From Streptomyces sp. NBC_01431 (GTDB taxonomy: Bacteria; Actinomycetota; Actinomycetes; Streptomycetales; Streptomycetaceae): 64,000 bases of DNA. Shown here piece by piece: positions 16,567 to 26,900 of this stretch. The notes beneath the pieces were generated by a model. The model was given only the letters and a program-made list of their open reading frames with translations, made no database searches and was not told the origin of the DNA. The DNA lies in contig NZ_CP109496.1 in the NCBI RefSeq assembly GCF_036231355.1, forward strand, positions 1,426,001 through 1,490,000, written 5' to 3'. The translations under genes were made by a program, and so were the position numbers. Within the stretch, counting starts at the first letter, position 1. Every line of letters begins with the position of its first letter.

Positions 16567-19500
16567 CTACCGTCCTGCCTGCTTGGCCATTTCGAGCTCG
16601 TAGCCGAGCGGAATTTCCTCTGGGACCTCGAATCCCTCGAACGCCTTGCCCTTGCCCTTGGGGTACCAGAGCGGAGGGCTCATGTTGTAGTGAATTCCTC
16701 CGGTTCCCCTGAAGCGGGGACCCTGCACCCAACCGCCCGGGGCCCGCTCGTTCACCTTGTACGTCTGGTAGCGCGTCACTTTTCCACTGGCGTCACGTTC
16801 GAACACCGTGTGATCTCCGGTCGCACTTTCGTCCTTCGGCAGGTCCTGCCCACGCGAACGCTTCGCAGGTGCGGCGTCTGCGCCCGTCTCGGGGCAGTTG
16901 TGCACGAGGACCGGCGTGGACCCGGCCAGCACATAGTACGTGTGGAGTTGGTTGACGGTCAGGTTGTGGGTGGTGACGGCGTACTGGTAGTTGCGGACTG
17001 CTGCGACCGTGAGGGAGGTTCCGTCGGGCTGGCGGAGGCGTTCGCCAACCTGGAGTTCGCCGGCGTCGATCCACTGGTGGCGGGTTTCGCTCCAGTAGGG
17101 GTGGTGGTGGGTGGAGGTGATCTTCGCGGGCGGGCCGCGGGGGTTCGCGTCGTTAGTGAGGGTGAGGTCGGTGAAGTCCTTGTCCTCGGGGGTGGTGATG
17201 GTGGCCGTGATGGCTTCAGGTCGAGTTTCGCCGGTTTGCGGGTCGGTGGCCATCACCTTGTCGCCAGAGTGGAGATCTTCCAGCGCCTTGGTCGTGCCGT
17301 CTGCCATCAGCACCCGGGTGCCGGTGGGGAAGCTGTTGCATTTGGTGGGAGCGGATTCGCTCTCCTTGCCAGCGCCCTTGGTTTCCGCGTCGTCCGCAGC
17401 CTTCGCGGACTTTGACTCCGTACTTGCCGCGTCGCTGGCTGTCTCCTTGGCTGCCTTCTCTTCCGCCGCCTTGGCTGCCGCCTTCTCGGCGGCCTTCGCC
17501 TCTTCAGCTGCCCTCTTGGCGCGGGTTACCGCTTCGGCTGCTCTGGCAGCGATGCGTTCGCCCTCACGGATGGCGTCGTAGGCTTTGTCTATTTCCTTGT
17601 AGATCTTGAAGGCCTTGATGCCGATCTTGATGGCTTTGAAGATCTTGCCCCAGGGCACGGAGCCGAGAGCTGTGTTGATGCAGGCCATGACGTCGCCCTT
17701 GGTGAAGCAGTCGCGGGCGTCGTTGTAGCCGATCAGGTCCCCGATCATGTCGATGACCTGGTGCTTGATGTCGTCGCGCTTCTCTTTGGCCCGAGTGACG
17801 GTGGTGGTGGCCTGGTCCAGGGCGGTCTCGGCAGTGGTCACCGCCGCATCCGGTGTCGACGCCTTGTTCTTGTCCGCGTAGTACTGGTTGACCTCATCGC
17901 ATTCGACAGCGCTGTCGCAGCCCATGCGAAGGCCGTTGGCGTCGGTGCGGTTGACCGGGCTGTTGTCGGCGTAGGCGTACGCGTTCCACTGCTGCGGATC
18001 CGAGCCGTCGAGGATGGGGTCGGGGCTGATGAAGCGTGCCGTCTTCGGGTCGTATTCGCGCGCCCCGAGGAGGGTGAGGCCGGTGGCCTTCTCCTTGGTG
18101 CCGCCGACGAAGCCCTTGTCGCCCGCCCAGGCGCCATCCGCCGGCTGTGTGCCGCGTTCGTTGCCGAACGGGTCGGTGGGGCGGCGGACCTGGGACAGAT
18201 CGTAAGCATTGAACTGGACACCGTTGGTGCCGTGCGGGTCGGAGGCCTGGTAGGCGAGGGCCGACTTGCCGTCGGCGATCGTGCGAGTGATGGAGAGGCC
18301 GCCTGGGGCCGCGTAGGTGCGGACATCGGTGACCTTGCCGGTGGCGGTGTCCAGAGTCAGCTGGTCGGGGCCGAGGTTGAGGGTGGTCTTGCCCGGGTCG
18401 CGGCGGATGAGTTGGTTGCCGCCCGTGTCGTACAGGTAGCTGGTGCCCGCGCTTTCACCGGTGCCGGTGATCTTATCGAGCTTGCCCTGGCCGTTCCAGG
18501 TCAAGGTCTTGGTGCCCGGAGTGCTGGTGATCGACGCGGTGTTGCCGGTCGCGTCGTAGGTATAAGAGGTCACCTGCGTACCGGACGGACCGGTCTCGGT
18601 CGACGACATCAAGGCGTGCGGGCCGCCGGTGCCGCCACCTGTCTTCGGGTCGGAGGAAGGAGTGTTGAGGCCGGTGCCGAAGGTCTGGTTGACCGTCACG
18701 TCCTTGGACGCGTCACCAGTGACATCCTTCTTCACCAACTGCGTGCGGTTGCCGAGCTTGTCGTAGCTGTACTTCTGCCAGTACGGGGCGGGGCCGCCAA
18801 CGCTCGGCTTGCCCGCGCCGTCGACCGCTGGACCGTCGGTGTTCGTGCAGGTACCGACACCGCGGACGCTCGGTTGCAGAGCGGTGGTCTGGCTACCGGT
18901 GTCGGTCCAGGCCTGAGTGAGGCGGCCGAGGTAATCGTGGGTGAAGCACTGCAGGTCGGAAGCCACGCCGTCCTGGGCGTCACGGACGGAGGTGACCTGG
19001 CCGAGCGGGTTGTAGGTGTAGTCACTGACGTCGACGCTGGCGGTCGGCGCGTTCTGCTTGTCGAGCGTGGAGCGAATGACCCGGCCGGTGGAGTTGTCGT
19101 AGTCCTGGGTGGAAACGATCTGGGCGCCGGTGGTACCGACCGTGGTGCGGATGGCACGCCCGTAGGGGTCATAGCGCAGGTCGACGACGTACGGCGTGCG
19201 GGTGAGGCCAGTCTTGCCGTCCAGGGACGTCATGTTGCCGCCGACGTCGACTCCGTAGTACAGAGTTTCGGCCGCCATACCCGCCACCGGCGGCAACTTG
19301 GTCGTCTGCAGGTGACCGAGCGCGTCGTAGGTGTTGCTGGTCTCGTAGGTGTTGGCGAGGCCCTTTTCGGAGGTGGGGATGGTGGTCTTGCTGCCGAGCG
19401 GACGGTATCCGCCGTCGTACCCCGTCACCTGCGAGACATACGCATCTCCGCTGGCTCCGCCGACGAACCGTGTGGTGGAGGACGGTTTGCCAAGAGCCAG

Positions 19501-22500
19501 CGTGTCGTAGGTAGTCGCGCCGACCTGCTTGGCCGGGTCGACCGCGTTGCCCTCGTAGGTCGCGGTGGTGCGGCCCAGCAGGTCGACGACGCTGGTAGCG
19601 CTCTTGCCCCGGGCATCGGTTGCCGTGACGAGGTTCTTCGTGTCGTCGTATGCGGTCGTGGACGTACCGGCATCCGGATCGGTCGACTTCACCATGCGGC
19701 CGAGCAGGTCGTAGGCGAACGTCCATTGATTGCCCGCGGAGTCCTTGCGCCACAGCTCCTTGCCCTGGGCGTTGTGGCCGTAGGTCGTCTCGTCGTAGGC
19801 GCCGGTGGGGGTGTTGGACTGGTACTGGCGCAGCGCGACCGTCTGGCCAGTACCGTCGGTGATGGACGCGCTCGCGTAGCCGCCCTTGGGCGGGGTTGAG
19901 CGGGTCTCGTCCGCGCCCGGGTATTCGGTCTTCGAGCGCCACTGCTCGACGCCGTAGGACTGGAAGACGGTGTCGGTGGCGCGCCCCAGGCCGTCGTAGA
20001 CCTGGACGGTCTGGGCCGGGATCTTGCTGTCGGGGTTGACTCCGCCGTTGGGCAGGAACAGCTGCCCGGACGGCGCTGCTTCGTTGTTGTAGTAGGCCGC
20101 GCTGGTCTTGGTCTGCCAGCCGTGCGAGTCGAACAGTGCATCGGTGATGGTGCGGCCATACGCACCCGAGGGGGCAGTGGCCTGGGTCTGGCGGATGCGG
20201 CCAAGACCGTCATAGATCGTGAAGGTCGAGGTGTAGGTGGGTGCGTCGGCCGTGAGGGCTTGACTCAGCACGGTGGACGGGGCGTTGGTGCCGTTCATCG
20301 CGTACGAGAACTTGCGCGTGGCCGCTGCGCCCGCCGCGCGGTTGGCACCGGGCTGCCACACGGCGGTGACTCGGCCGAGTGCGTCGTAGTCCTGCTCGGC
20401 GACGTGGTTGTTCTCGTCGGTTTGCTTGACCGGGAGGGCACGGCCGATGTCGAGTGTGGTGGCCGCTTTCCAGCCCAGCGGGTTGGTGTGGACGACCTGG
20501 TTCGGGAGCGCTCCAGCGGCCGGGGTGTAGTCGGTCGTGGTGGTCGCACCGTTGGGGTGGCTGGCGTCGGTGCGGGTCGGGTCAGTGGTGCTGGTGACCC
20601 GGCCGTAGTCGTCGAAGGTGGCGGTGGCGTTCTTCCGGTATACCGGCTTGCCGTCGGCGTCGTAACGCTCCAGGACATCGGTTGCCGTCTGCTCAGCGGT
20701 CGCGCCGGCTTCGCCGAGAGGCTTGTTGTCGAAGTAGGAGTGAGTGTCGGCCACAGTGTTGGCGGCGTTCGGCGTCTGGTCGCAGGCGCCTGAGAGCGTG
20801 AGGGTGTGCGAGGCCAGTTCGGTGACGGCGCCACCGGGCCCATTGGCGTAAGTGAACGCGGTGCACAGGCGCTGCTCGGGATGGTCCAGATCGCTCTGGT
20901 CATCGACCTGGACCGGGCGGGCGGCGAGGGTCGTGTCGTAGCTGGAGGTGCGCTCGGCGGTGCGCCAGTCGCCGCTGGCCAGCTTGGAGTAGGTGGTGAC
21001 CTTGCCGGTATTGATGGCCCGGGCGGTGATGGCGGGCATGCCGCCGGACTGGGCACGGGTAGCGGTCACCGCGCCCTGCCACGGGGTGGTGATCTCGCTG
21101 CTGACCAGGTCGCCGCCATCACGGTCGTAGGTCTGGGTCTGGCGGACGAAGCCGGACAGCACGTTGTCGTCGGTGATGCTCTGGACCTTGGCTGTGGTTC
21201 CCGGTGGAGCCACATTGACGGTGACGCTGCGCTTGGAGCCGTTGGCGATGATGTCGCCGTCCATGCCGCGCAGGTAGGTGCTGACACTCTTGGTGCGCGG
21301 GGCCTCGGTCAGGTTGCCGTTGCCGGTGCGGGTGGTGACGGTGGCGTAGCCGCGGAACTGGTCCCAGGTGCGGGTCTTGGCGTCGGTGAGCTCGGAGTCG
21401 TTGCGGTGCCAGGCGATACCGCCGCCGTACTCGTAGTCGGTGACCTTGGTGGTCGCGGTGCCGAACGTGTCCTGTTCGGTGACGCTCTGGACGATGGTCT
21501 TGTTGAACCAGTCGTCGACCGGATCGGGGTAGGACTGGCCCGGCAGGTACCACTTGACCGGCATGCACGCCATCGTGTTGGTGTCCGCGGAGGACGGCAT
21601 CGTCTTGTTCGTGCGGGAGCACTCGGCCGGCCGGTAGATCACGTTGATCTTGCCGCCGGTCTCAGTGGTGATGGTCTGGATGCGCGGACGCCGGTAGTCG
21701 GGCGCCGAGGCCTCGGTGCCATCCGGGCGCACCACGTTGCCGTCGACCCGGTTCGCGATCTGAAGGGGCTGGAAGGTGACCGCCGGCAGGGTGACCGGGG
21801 TCTTGCCGTTGGTACCGGTGCGCTGGATGGAGTCCAGCCACAGGGACGGCGACGTGCCGTCCTTGGGATCCTGGAAGGACTGGTTGAGAGCGAACGAGTC
21901 GACGCCACGGTAGTCAGTACCGTCGAGGACCTCGGTGTCGATCCGGGTGAGTTGCTTGGTGGTCCAGAACGTCGGTGACAGATTGAGGCACTGCCCGGTG
22001 GCTCCGCAGTTCTGGTCGAGGGGGCTGTCGGGCCAGTACGTCTTGTTGGCCTTGGTGCGCTGGTCATCAGCACACGTGACGCTGCCGCTGGGTACGCAGC
22101 GCTCCTTGGTGCGGAACCATACCTGCGCGGCGGGCTTCGCCGCGCCCTTCGCCTTGATCTGGTCGGGCAGGCGCTGGCCGTAGCCGACCCACATCGGGTA
22201 GCTGCCGCGCTGGTAGACGGTGGGCGTGCCGTTGCCGTTGTTCTGGCCGCCGCCCTTTCCGTAGTAGTTGTCCTCCTGCGCGTAGCGGTAGGTGATCAGG
22301 TTCTGGTGGGCGTCAACGACGTAGTCGAGGTTCCACTGCCAGCCCATCTGCGACCAGGAACCCTTTGCCGGAGAGCCGGAGCCCAGGCAGTTGTCGGCGT
22401 CACCGGGCCAGTAGACGGGCACGGTGGAGACGGAGTTGGCGGCCGGGTCGCTGCCGTCGCCTCCGGGCAGGTGGTTGGCACCGAAGTAGAACTGGCTGCC

Positions 22501-23799
22501 ATCGGTGGTGGTGACCTTGAAGCCCTCACCGCTCCAGGCCCCGTTGACCTGGCCGGTCAGTCGCTCGACCCTGGTGCCGTCCTCACCCTGCAGGTGCCAC
22601 TCACACGACTTGTCGTCGCGTACGAGCTGGCCCGCGTGGCCGGCGAGCGAGAGGTTGAGCAGGTCACCGCCCCAGCACTCGTCACCCGAGTCCTTCACAC
22701 CGGCACTGTCGCAGCTCTTGTACGTACGGGAGATGGAGCCGGGGTGGTAGTCCCAGCCGTCGCCGATCCAGCTGGCCTGGGCGTTGGTGGAGGCGGTCTT
22801 GCCGTCCACGGAGGAGGAGTCGTAGCCGAGCGAGATGCTCGGGGCGGGCCCGGCGATCGCGGAGGGGACCTCGACGGTGTAGCCGTAGGTGAAGTTGCCC
22901 GCGTTCGCACCAGCCTGCCAGGACGCTGACGGGTTCAGCGGAGAGGCCTTGTAGTCACCTGTTGAGCCGGACGGCCCCGGCTCGACAGCCAGCACCACAC
23001 TCTGCGGTGCCGAAACCGCCATCGCCATCGGCGACTTGGCGGTGCCACGCGCCATGCTGAACGGGACCTCCACATCGGCCGTCAACCGGCCAGAGGCATC
23101 CCGGTGCGAAGCCACCGGCGTGCGCGTCCTACAACCGGCCGCCTGCGGCGTGGCCAGCGCACAAGCAGGAAGCTGCACGACCCGTGCCCGGTCTCCCCAG
23201 TTGGCACCTGCGGTCTTGGCCCAGGCAGAGATGTCCAGGGCGACCTGGACCTTGCCAGGAGCCGAACCGGAGCCGGTGTCACTCAGCGAGACGAGGGCGC
23301 CGTAGACGCCGGTGGCTGCGGCCTTGCCCGTGTCCGCCACCTCGACGCGCAGCTTGGCATCAGTCGTGGCCACGGACGTGGAACTTGATGCGAGGCCCGT
23401 TCGATTCGGGGCGTGGCTGGGGGCGATCCAGACCGGGAGGCTGCCGGCCTGGGTGGGAGTGGTGGATGTTTTCGACCGGGCAGCAGGTGTATCGACCAGT
23501 GGTGCGGTCACCGTGCCTGACGGTGTGTTCGCGCCGGTCGGCGGCGCCCATTTGCTTCCCGTGTCCGCTCTTTTGGCCTGCGGCTTGAGACTGCTGCCCT
23601 TGACCGGCGGTGCGTCCGGCAGGGGGGTGTTCGGTGGCGTCCAGACTTTGGGTGGCGCCTCCTTCGCCTCGACGGCCGGGAGCCCAGCCCCGGCGAACAG
23701 CACCGAGAGCGCGGCGATCACAGCAATCCGTGATCGCCCGGCACCCGAGCGCATGGCAAACCCACCCCGACGAGACAACTGGATCCCCCCACAGGACAC
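16567..23799 (-). CDS. RHS-repeat polymorphic toxin with Hint domain and variable C-terminal toxin
   Basis: 2410 aa from the furthest start; ATG 23754 or TTG near 23778 are alternatives and each precedes the same signal peptide (RIAVIAALSVLFAGAGLPAV). Order: signal peptide; long SpvB-like N-terminal region with YDSSSVDGKTA and WIGDGWDYHPGSISR (about 340-380); many YD repeats such as YDALGRVTAVWQPG forming the RHS shell; core end DPKTARFISPDPILDG then YADNSPVNRTDANGLRMGC; an Ala/Glu/Lys-rich coiled helix; a Hint domain about 2154-2302 from CNSFPTGTRVLMADG to HTYYVLAGSTPVLVHNC; then a ~108-aa toxin containing 'GDHTVFERDASGKVTRYQTYK' pieces and HYNMSPPLWYPKGKGK. The tip resembles polymorphic toxin type 24, tentatively. 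The last ~108 residues would be released by Hint cleavage. The immunity candidate follows. Confidence 0.9.
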   Translation of the reverse strand: MSCGGIQLSRRGGFAMRSGAGRSRIAVIAALSVLFAGAGLPAVEAKEAPPKVWTPPNTPLPDAPPVKGSSLKPQAKRADTGSKWAPPTGANTPSGTVTAPLVDTPAARSKTSTTPTQAGSLPVWIAPSHAPNRTGLASSSTSVATTDAKLRVEVADTGKAAATGVYGALVSLSDTGSGSAPGKVQVALDISAWAKTAGANWGDRARVVQLPACALATPQAAGCRTRTPVASHRDASGRLTADVEVPFSMARGTAKSPMAMAVSAPQSVVLAVEPGPSGSTGDYKASPLNPSASWQAGANAGNFTYGYTVEVPSAIAGPAPSISLGYDSSSVDGKTASTNAQASWIGDGWDYHPGSISRTYKSCDSAGVKDSGDECWGGDLLNLSLAGHAGQLVRDDKSCEWHLQGEDGTRVERLTGQVNGAWSGEGFKVTTTDGSQFYFGANHLPGGDGSDPAANSVSTVPVYWPGDADNCLGSGSPAKGSWSQMGWQWNLDYVVDAHQNLITYRYAQEDNYYGKGGGQNNGNGTPTVYQRGSYPMWVGYGQRLPDQIKAKGAAKPAAQVWFRTKERCVPSGSVTCADDQRTKANKTYWPDSPLDQNCGATGQCLNLSPTFWTTKQLTRIDTEVLDGTDYRGVDSFALNQSFQDPKDGTSPSLWLDSIQRTGTNGKTPVTLPAVTFQPLQIANRVDGNVVRPDGTEASAPDYRRPRIQTITTETGGKINVIYRPAECSRTNKTMPSSADTNTMACMPVKWYLPGQSYPDPVDDWFNKTIVQSVTEQDTFGTATTKVTDYEYGGGIAWHRNDSELTDAKTRTWDQFRGYATVTTRTGNGNLTEAPRTKSVSTYLRGMDGDIIANGSKRSVTVNVAPPGTTAKVQSITDDNVLSGFVRQTQTYDRDGGDLVSSEITTPWQGAVTATRAQSGGMPAITARAINTGKVTTYSKLASGDWRTAERTSSYDTTLAARPVQVDDQSDLDHPEQRLCTAFTYANGPGGAVTELASHTLTLSGACDQTPNAANTVADTHSYFDNKPLGEAGATAEQTATDVLERYDADGKPVYRKNATATFDDYGRVTSTTDPTRTDASHPNGATTTTDYTPAAGALPNQVVHTNPLGWKAATTLDIGRALPVKQTDENNHVAEQDYDALGRVTAVWQPGANRAAGAAATRKFSYAMNGTNAPSTVLSQALTADAPTYTSTFTIYDGLGRIRQTQATAPSGAYGRTITDALFDSHGWQTKTSAAYYNNEAAPSGQLFLPNGGVNPDSKIPAQTVQVYDGLGRATDTVFQSYGVEQWRSKTEYPGADETRSTPPKGGYASASITDGTGQTVALRQYQSNTPTGAYDETTYGHNAQGKELWRKDSAGNQWTFAYDLLGRMVKSTDPDAGTSTTAYDDTKNLVTATDARGKSATSVVDLLGRTTATYEGNAVDPAKQVGATTYDTLALGKPSSTTRFVGGASGDAYVSQVTGYDGGYRPLGSKTTIPTSEKGLANTYETSNTYDALGHLQTTKLPPVAGMAAETLYYGVDVGGNMTSLDGKTGLTRTPYVVDLRYDPYGRAIRTTVGTTGAQIVSTQDYDNSTGRVIRSTLDKQNAPTASVDVSDYTYNPLGQVTSVRDAQDGVASDLQCFTHDYLGRLTQAWTDTGSQTTALQPSVRGVGTCTNTDGPAVDGAGKPSVGGPAPYWQKYSYDKLGNRTQLVKKDVTGDASKDVTVNQTFGTGLNTPSSDPKTGGGTGGPHALMSSTETGPSGTQVTSYTYDATGNTASITSTPGTKTLTWNGQGKLDKITGTGESAGTSYLYDTGGNQLIRRDPGKTTLNLGPDQLTLDTATGKVTDVRTYAAPGGLSITRTIADGKSALAYQASDPHGTNGVQFNAYDLSQVRRPTDPFGNERGTQPADGAWAGDKGFVGGTKEKATGLTLLGAREYDPKTARFISPDPILDGSDPQQWNAYAYADNSPVNRTDANGLRMGCDSAVECDEVNQYYADKNKASTPDAAVTTAETALDQATTTVTRAKEKRDDIKHQVIDMIGDLIGYNDARDCFTKGDVMACINTALGSVPWGKIFKAIKIGIKAFKIYKEIDKAYDAIREGERIAARAAEAVTRAKRAAEEAKAAEKAAAKAAEEKAAKETASDAASTESKSAKAADDAETKGAGKESESAPTKCNSFPTGTRVLMADGTTKALEDLHSGDKVMATDPQTGETRPEAITATITTPEDKDFTDLTLTNDANPRGPPAKITSTHHHPYWSETRHQWIDAGELQVGERLRQPDGTSLTVAAVRNYQYAVTTHNLTVNQLHTYYVLAGSTPVLVHNCPETGADAAPAKRSRGQDLPKDESATGDHTVFERDASGKVTRYQTYKVNERAPGGWVQGPRFRGTGGIHYNMSPPLWYPKGKGKAFEGFEVPEEIPLGYELEMAKQAGR

Positions 23800-23876
23800 A
23801 GAAAAACGAAGAACGCCGGGCCGGTGATCGACCCAGACCCACGGACCCTATGGAGCACACGTTCGATCCGTACAGC

Positions 23877-23912
23877 AAATTCTGAGAATTTCCTTAAGTG
23901 ACCAATGTCACT
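23877..23912. promoter_or_regulatory. Two perfect dyads in the divergent promoter region
   Basis: The 196-bp gap between the RHS gene and the divergent lectin gene is AT-richer than its surroundings. It holds AAATTCT-G-AGAATTT at 23877-23891 and AGTGAC-caat-GTCACT at 23897-23912. Two adjacent dyads between divergent genes are good operator candidates for joint control of both exoproteins. No -10/-35 pair could be chosen with confidence. Confidence 0.45.
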
Positions 23913-23995
23913 CAGGGTGCGCGCGTCAACACAAGCGACAAATGGGTTGTTCGGCTCAAGAACTTCCTTGACAGTCACGATGACGTGAAGGAAAT

Positions 23996-26900
23996 GTGCG
24001 CGTGGTCTCTGTCTGTTCACAGTTCACAGCGAGGACCTCCACCTTGAGGCCATCAACTTCCCTTTCGCGGATACCGAGGCCGGGGGCCTCGCGAAGCCGA
24101 CGCACCTTCAGATCGTGGTTGCGGCCCGTCGCCGGAGCCGCCGTACTGTCCATGGGGCTCGGCTTCCTGGCCGTGCCGACAGCGGCGGCGGACAGCGGCG
24201 GCCACGACTTCGGCCCTGCTGACGCCAGTTGGGCGCCCAGCCCGGTCAAGACGCCCACCGGGAACGAGAAGGCACTTCAGGCTGCACGGGCGCAGGCGAA
24301 GAACAGCGGCACACCGGTCGTCGTGGACTACATGACGACAGCTAGTTCGCAGACGGTCGCCAACCCCGACGGCACCCTCACCACGGACAACTCTTCCGCT
24401 CCCCAGCGTGTGCGGCGGACCGACGGTTCCTGGCAAAACGTCGACCCCACGCTGCATGCCAATACGGACGGCACGATCACCCCGGTCGCCGTGCCCTCCA
24501 GCCTCCAGTTCTCAGGGGGCGGTGACGCCCCGATGGCCACCATGACCACTGCGGACGGCAAGAAGCTCGCCCTCAAGGCGCCCTTCCCCCTGCCCAAACC
24601 GGTCCTCGACGGAGACAGCGCTCTCTACAAGGGCGTACTACCCGACGTAGACCTGGAGTTGACTGCCACCGCACTGGGCGGCTGGCGTCAGGTCCTGATC
24701 GTGCGTACCGCCCAGGCCGCCGCGAACCCGGCAGTCAAGAAGCTTCACCTCGACGTAGTGGCCGACGGCCTGACGGTGACCGCCGATGCGGCGGGCAACC
24801 TCAAGGCCGCCGATGCGGACGGCAAGGCACGCTTCACCGCGCCCAGCCCGGTCATGTGGGACTCGGCCACCACTGCCGCACCTTCCGCACAGCCTAAGCA
24901 GCAGAAGGCGTTCAGCAGCCTCGCTGCACAAGCCAGCCCCACCGACGTGCCCGTGATCGGAACCTCCAGCACTGATGGGCCCGGTGCGAGCGCCACGGTT
25001 ACGAAGGTCGCCGCCACCACCACCGCCCAAGGCATAGATCTCGTTCCCGACAGCAAGGTGCTCGGCCAGGGCCAAGGGCCGTGGTTCATCGACCCGGGCT
25101 GGAATCCGCCGTCGACGGACAGCAACGGCGTGCAGGCCTGGGCCCAGGTCCAGGAGGCCTACCCCGATACGAACGAATACAACGGCACGCAGTACGGCCA
25201 GGACACCCCTGCCACCGGCTACTGCGGCTACGTGGACACCGAGCATCCTTGCAGTCCTGAGGGGCGCACCCGCGCCTACTTCCAGGTCGGCATCGGCGGC
25301 TTCCTCCACAACCAGGGTGCCTACATCATTGAGGCTCGGCTGAAGGCCAGCGTCATCGCCGCTTCCAGCCCTTCCACGAAGACGCCGATGAGCCTGTACA
25401 ACACGGGCACGATCAGCAATCCGACCAGCTGGAACCAGCAGCCATGCGGCACCAGCTCGGTCATGGCAGGCTGCAAGAACATTGGCACCGTGTGGATGTC
25501 GGGATCGGGCGACATCGACTACGGCGTCCGCGACACGATCAGAAGTGCTGTTGCCAATGCCTGGCCCAACTTCACCTTCGGCTTCGCCCCGGACGACGAG
25601 TACAACAAGTACTACCGTCAGCGGTTCAGCTCGAAAGCCGGGCAGGCGCCCCACCTCGTCATCACGTACGACATCAAGCCCACCGTCAGCAACCCGCGGA
25701 CCGGCCCGACACCCGGGTTCGCCAGCACCAGCTCGTACTCCGCGTGCAACTCCTCCTGGGACAACGCCGGCTGGATCGGCGCCAATACCGACACCATGCT
25801 GACCATCGGCACCAACTCTCCCACCGGGGCGACTCTCAGCACCAAGTTCAAGCTCTGGGACAACGACAACGGCAACAGCACCACGAACTTCGCCACGGGC
25901 TGGGCTTCCGGCGGCGATGCGACCGTCAGCGCCGGCGCCTTGGTCGACGGCCACCGATACGGCTGGCAGGCTCTGACCACGGACGACACCCTCACCAGTG
26001 ATGTCAGCGGAGCCTGCTACTTCCTGGTCGACCGCACGCCGCCCACCGCCACCGTCACCTCCACCGACTTCCCCGCCTCCGGCACCCTCAACGCTCAGCC
26101 GAAGTACGCCGGCCAGCCAGGTGTCTTCACCCTGACCGGCACCGACCCGGTACCCGTATCCGGCGGCCGTAGCTCCGGCCTGGCGTGTGCCCGCTGGACG
26201 ACCGACCCGGTCAAGGCCGCGGCCACTGGATGGAAGTGCACCGACACCACCGCGGGGATCGTGAAACTCTCGGGCGGCAAGGCCGACGTCACGATCACGC
26301 CGCCGCACTGGGGTACCAACTTCGTCTACCTGCAGACCCAGGACGACGCGGGCAACATGTCCCAGCCCGCCGTCTACAGCTACTACGCACCGGTCAATCC
26401 GAACGACCCAGTCAAGCCCGTCTTCGGCGATGTCAACGGCGACAAGGTCCCGGACGTCCTGCTGCCCGACTCCGCCGGCGACCTGCGCCGCATCGGTGGC
26501 GGGACCGACCCCAACACAGCGCCCAACGCACCGTTCAAGACCGCCGACGACACCGACCCCCGGGCCGGCTTCCACGCTTCGCCCAACGGCAACGGCTGGA
26601 AGAACACCCAGACCACCCACCGCGGCAGCCTGGGCTACAAGACTGTCGACGACCTGATCGCCCACCAGCCTGGCGACAACAATCTCTACCTCTACCCCAA
26701 CGACACGGCAAGCAGCCGCTTCGACGCCCAATTCAAGATCATCATGGCCAAGCCCACCAGCTGCGCCAAGTCCGACGCCTCCACCAGCATTTCCTGCGCC
26801 GACTACGGCTACAGCAGCGACTGGTCGAAGGTCACCCAGATTGCGGCGTTCGGCTCCCTGGCGGGCGACTCTGCCCGCCAACTGCCCGGCACCAACCAAT

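Noticed and set aside
17761..19899. 712-codon plus-strand open frame antisense to the RHS gene
   Set aside because: Composition mirrors the RHS repeats on the other strand, there is no ribosome binding site and no motif; a shadow of high-GC codon bias.
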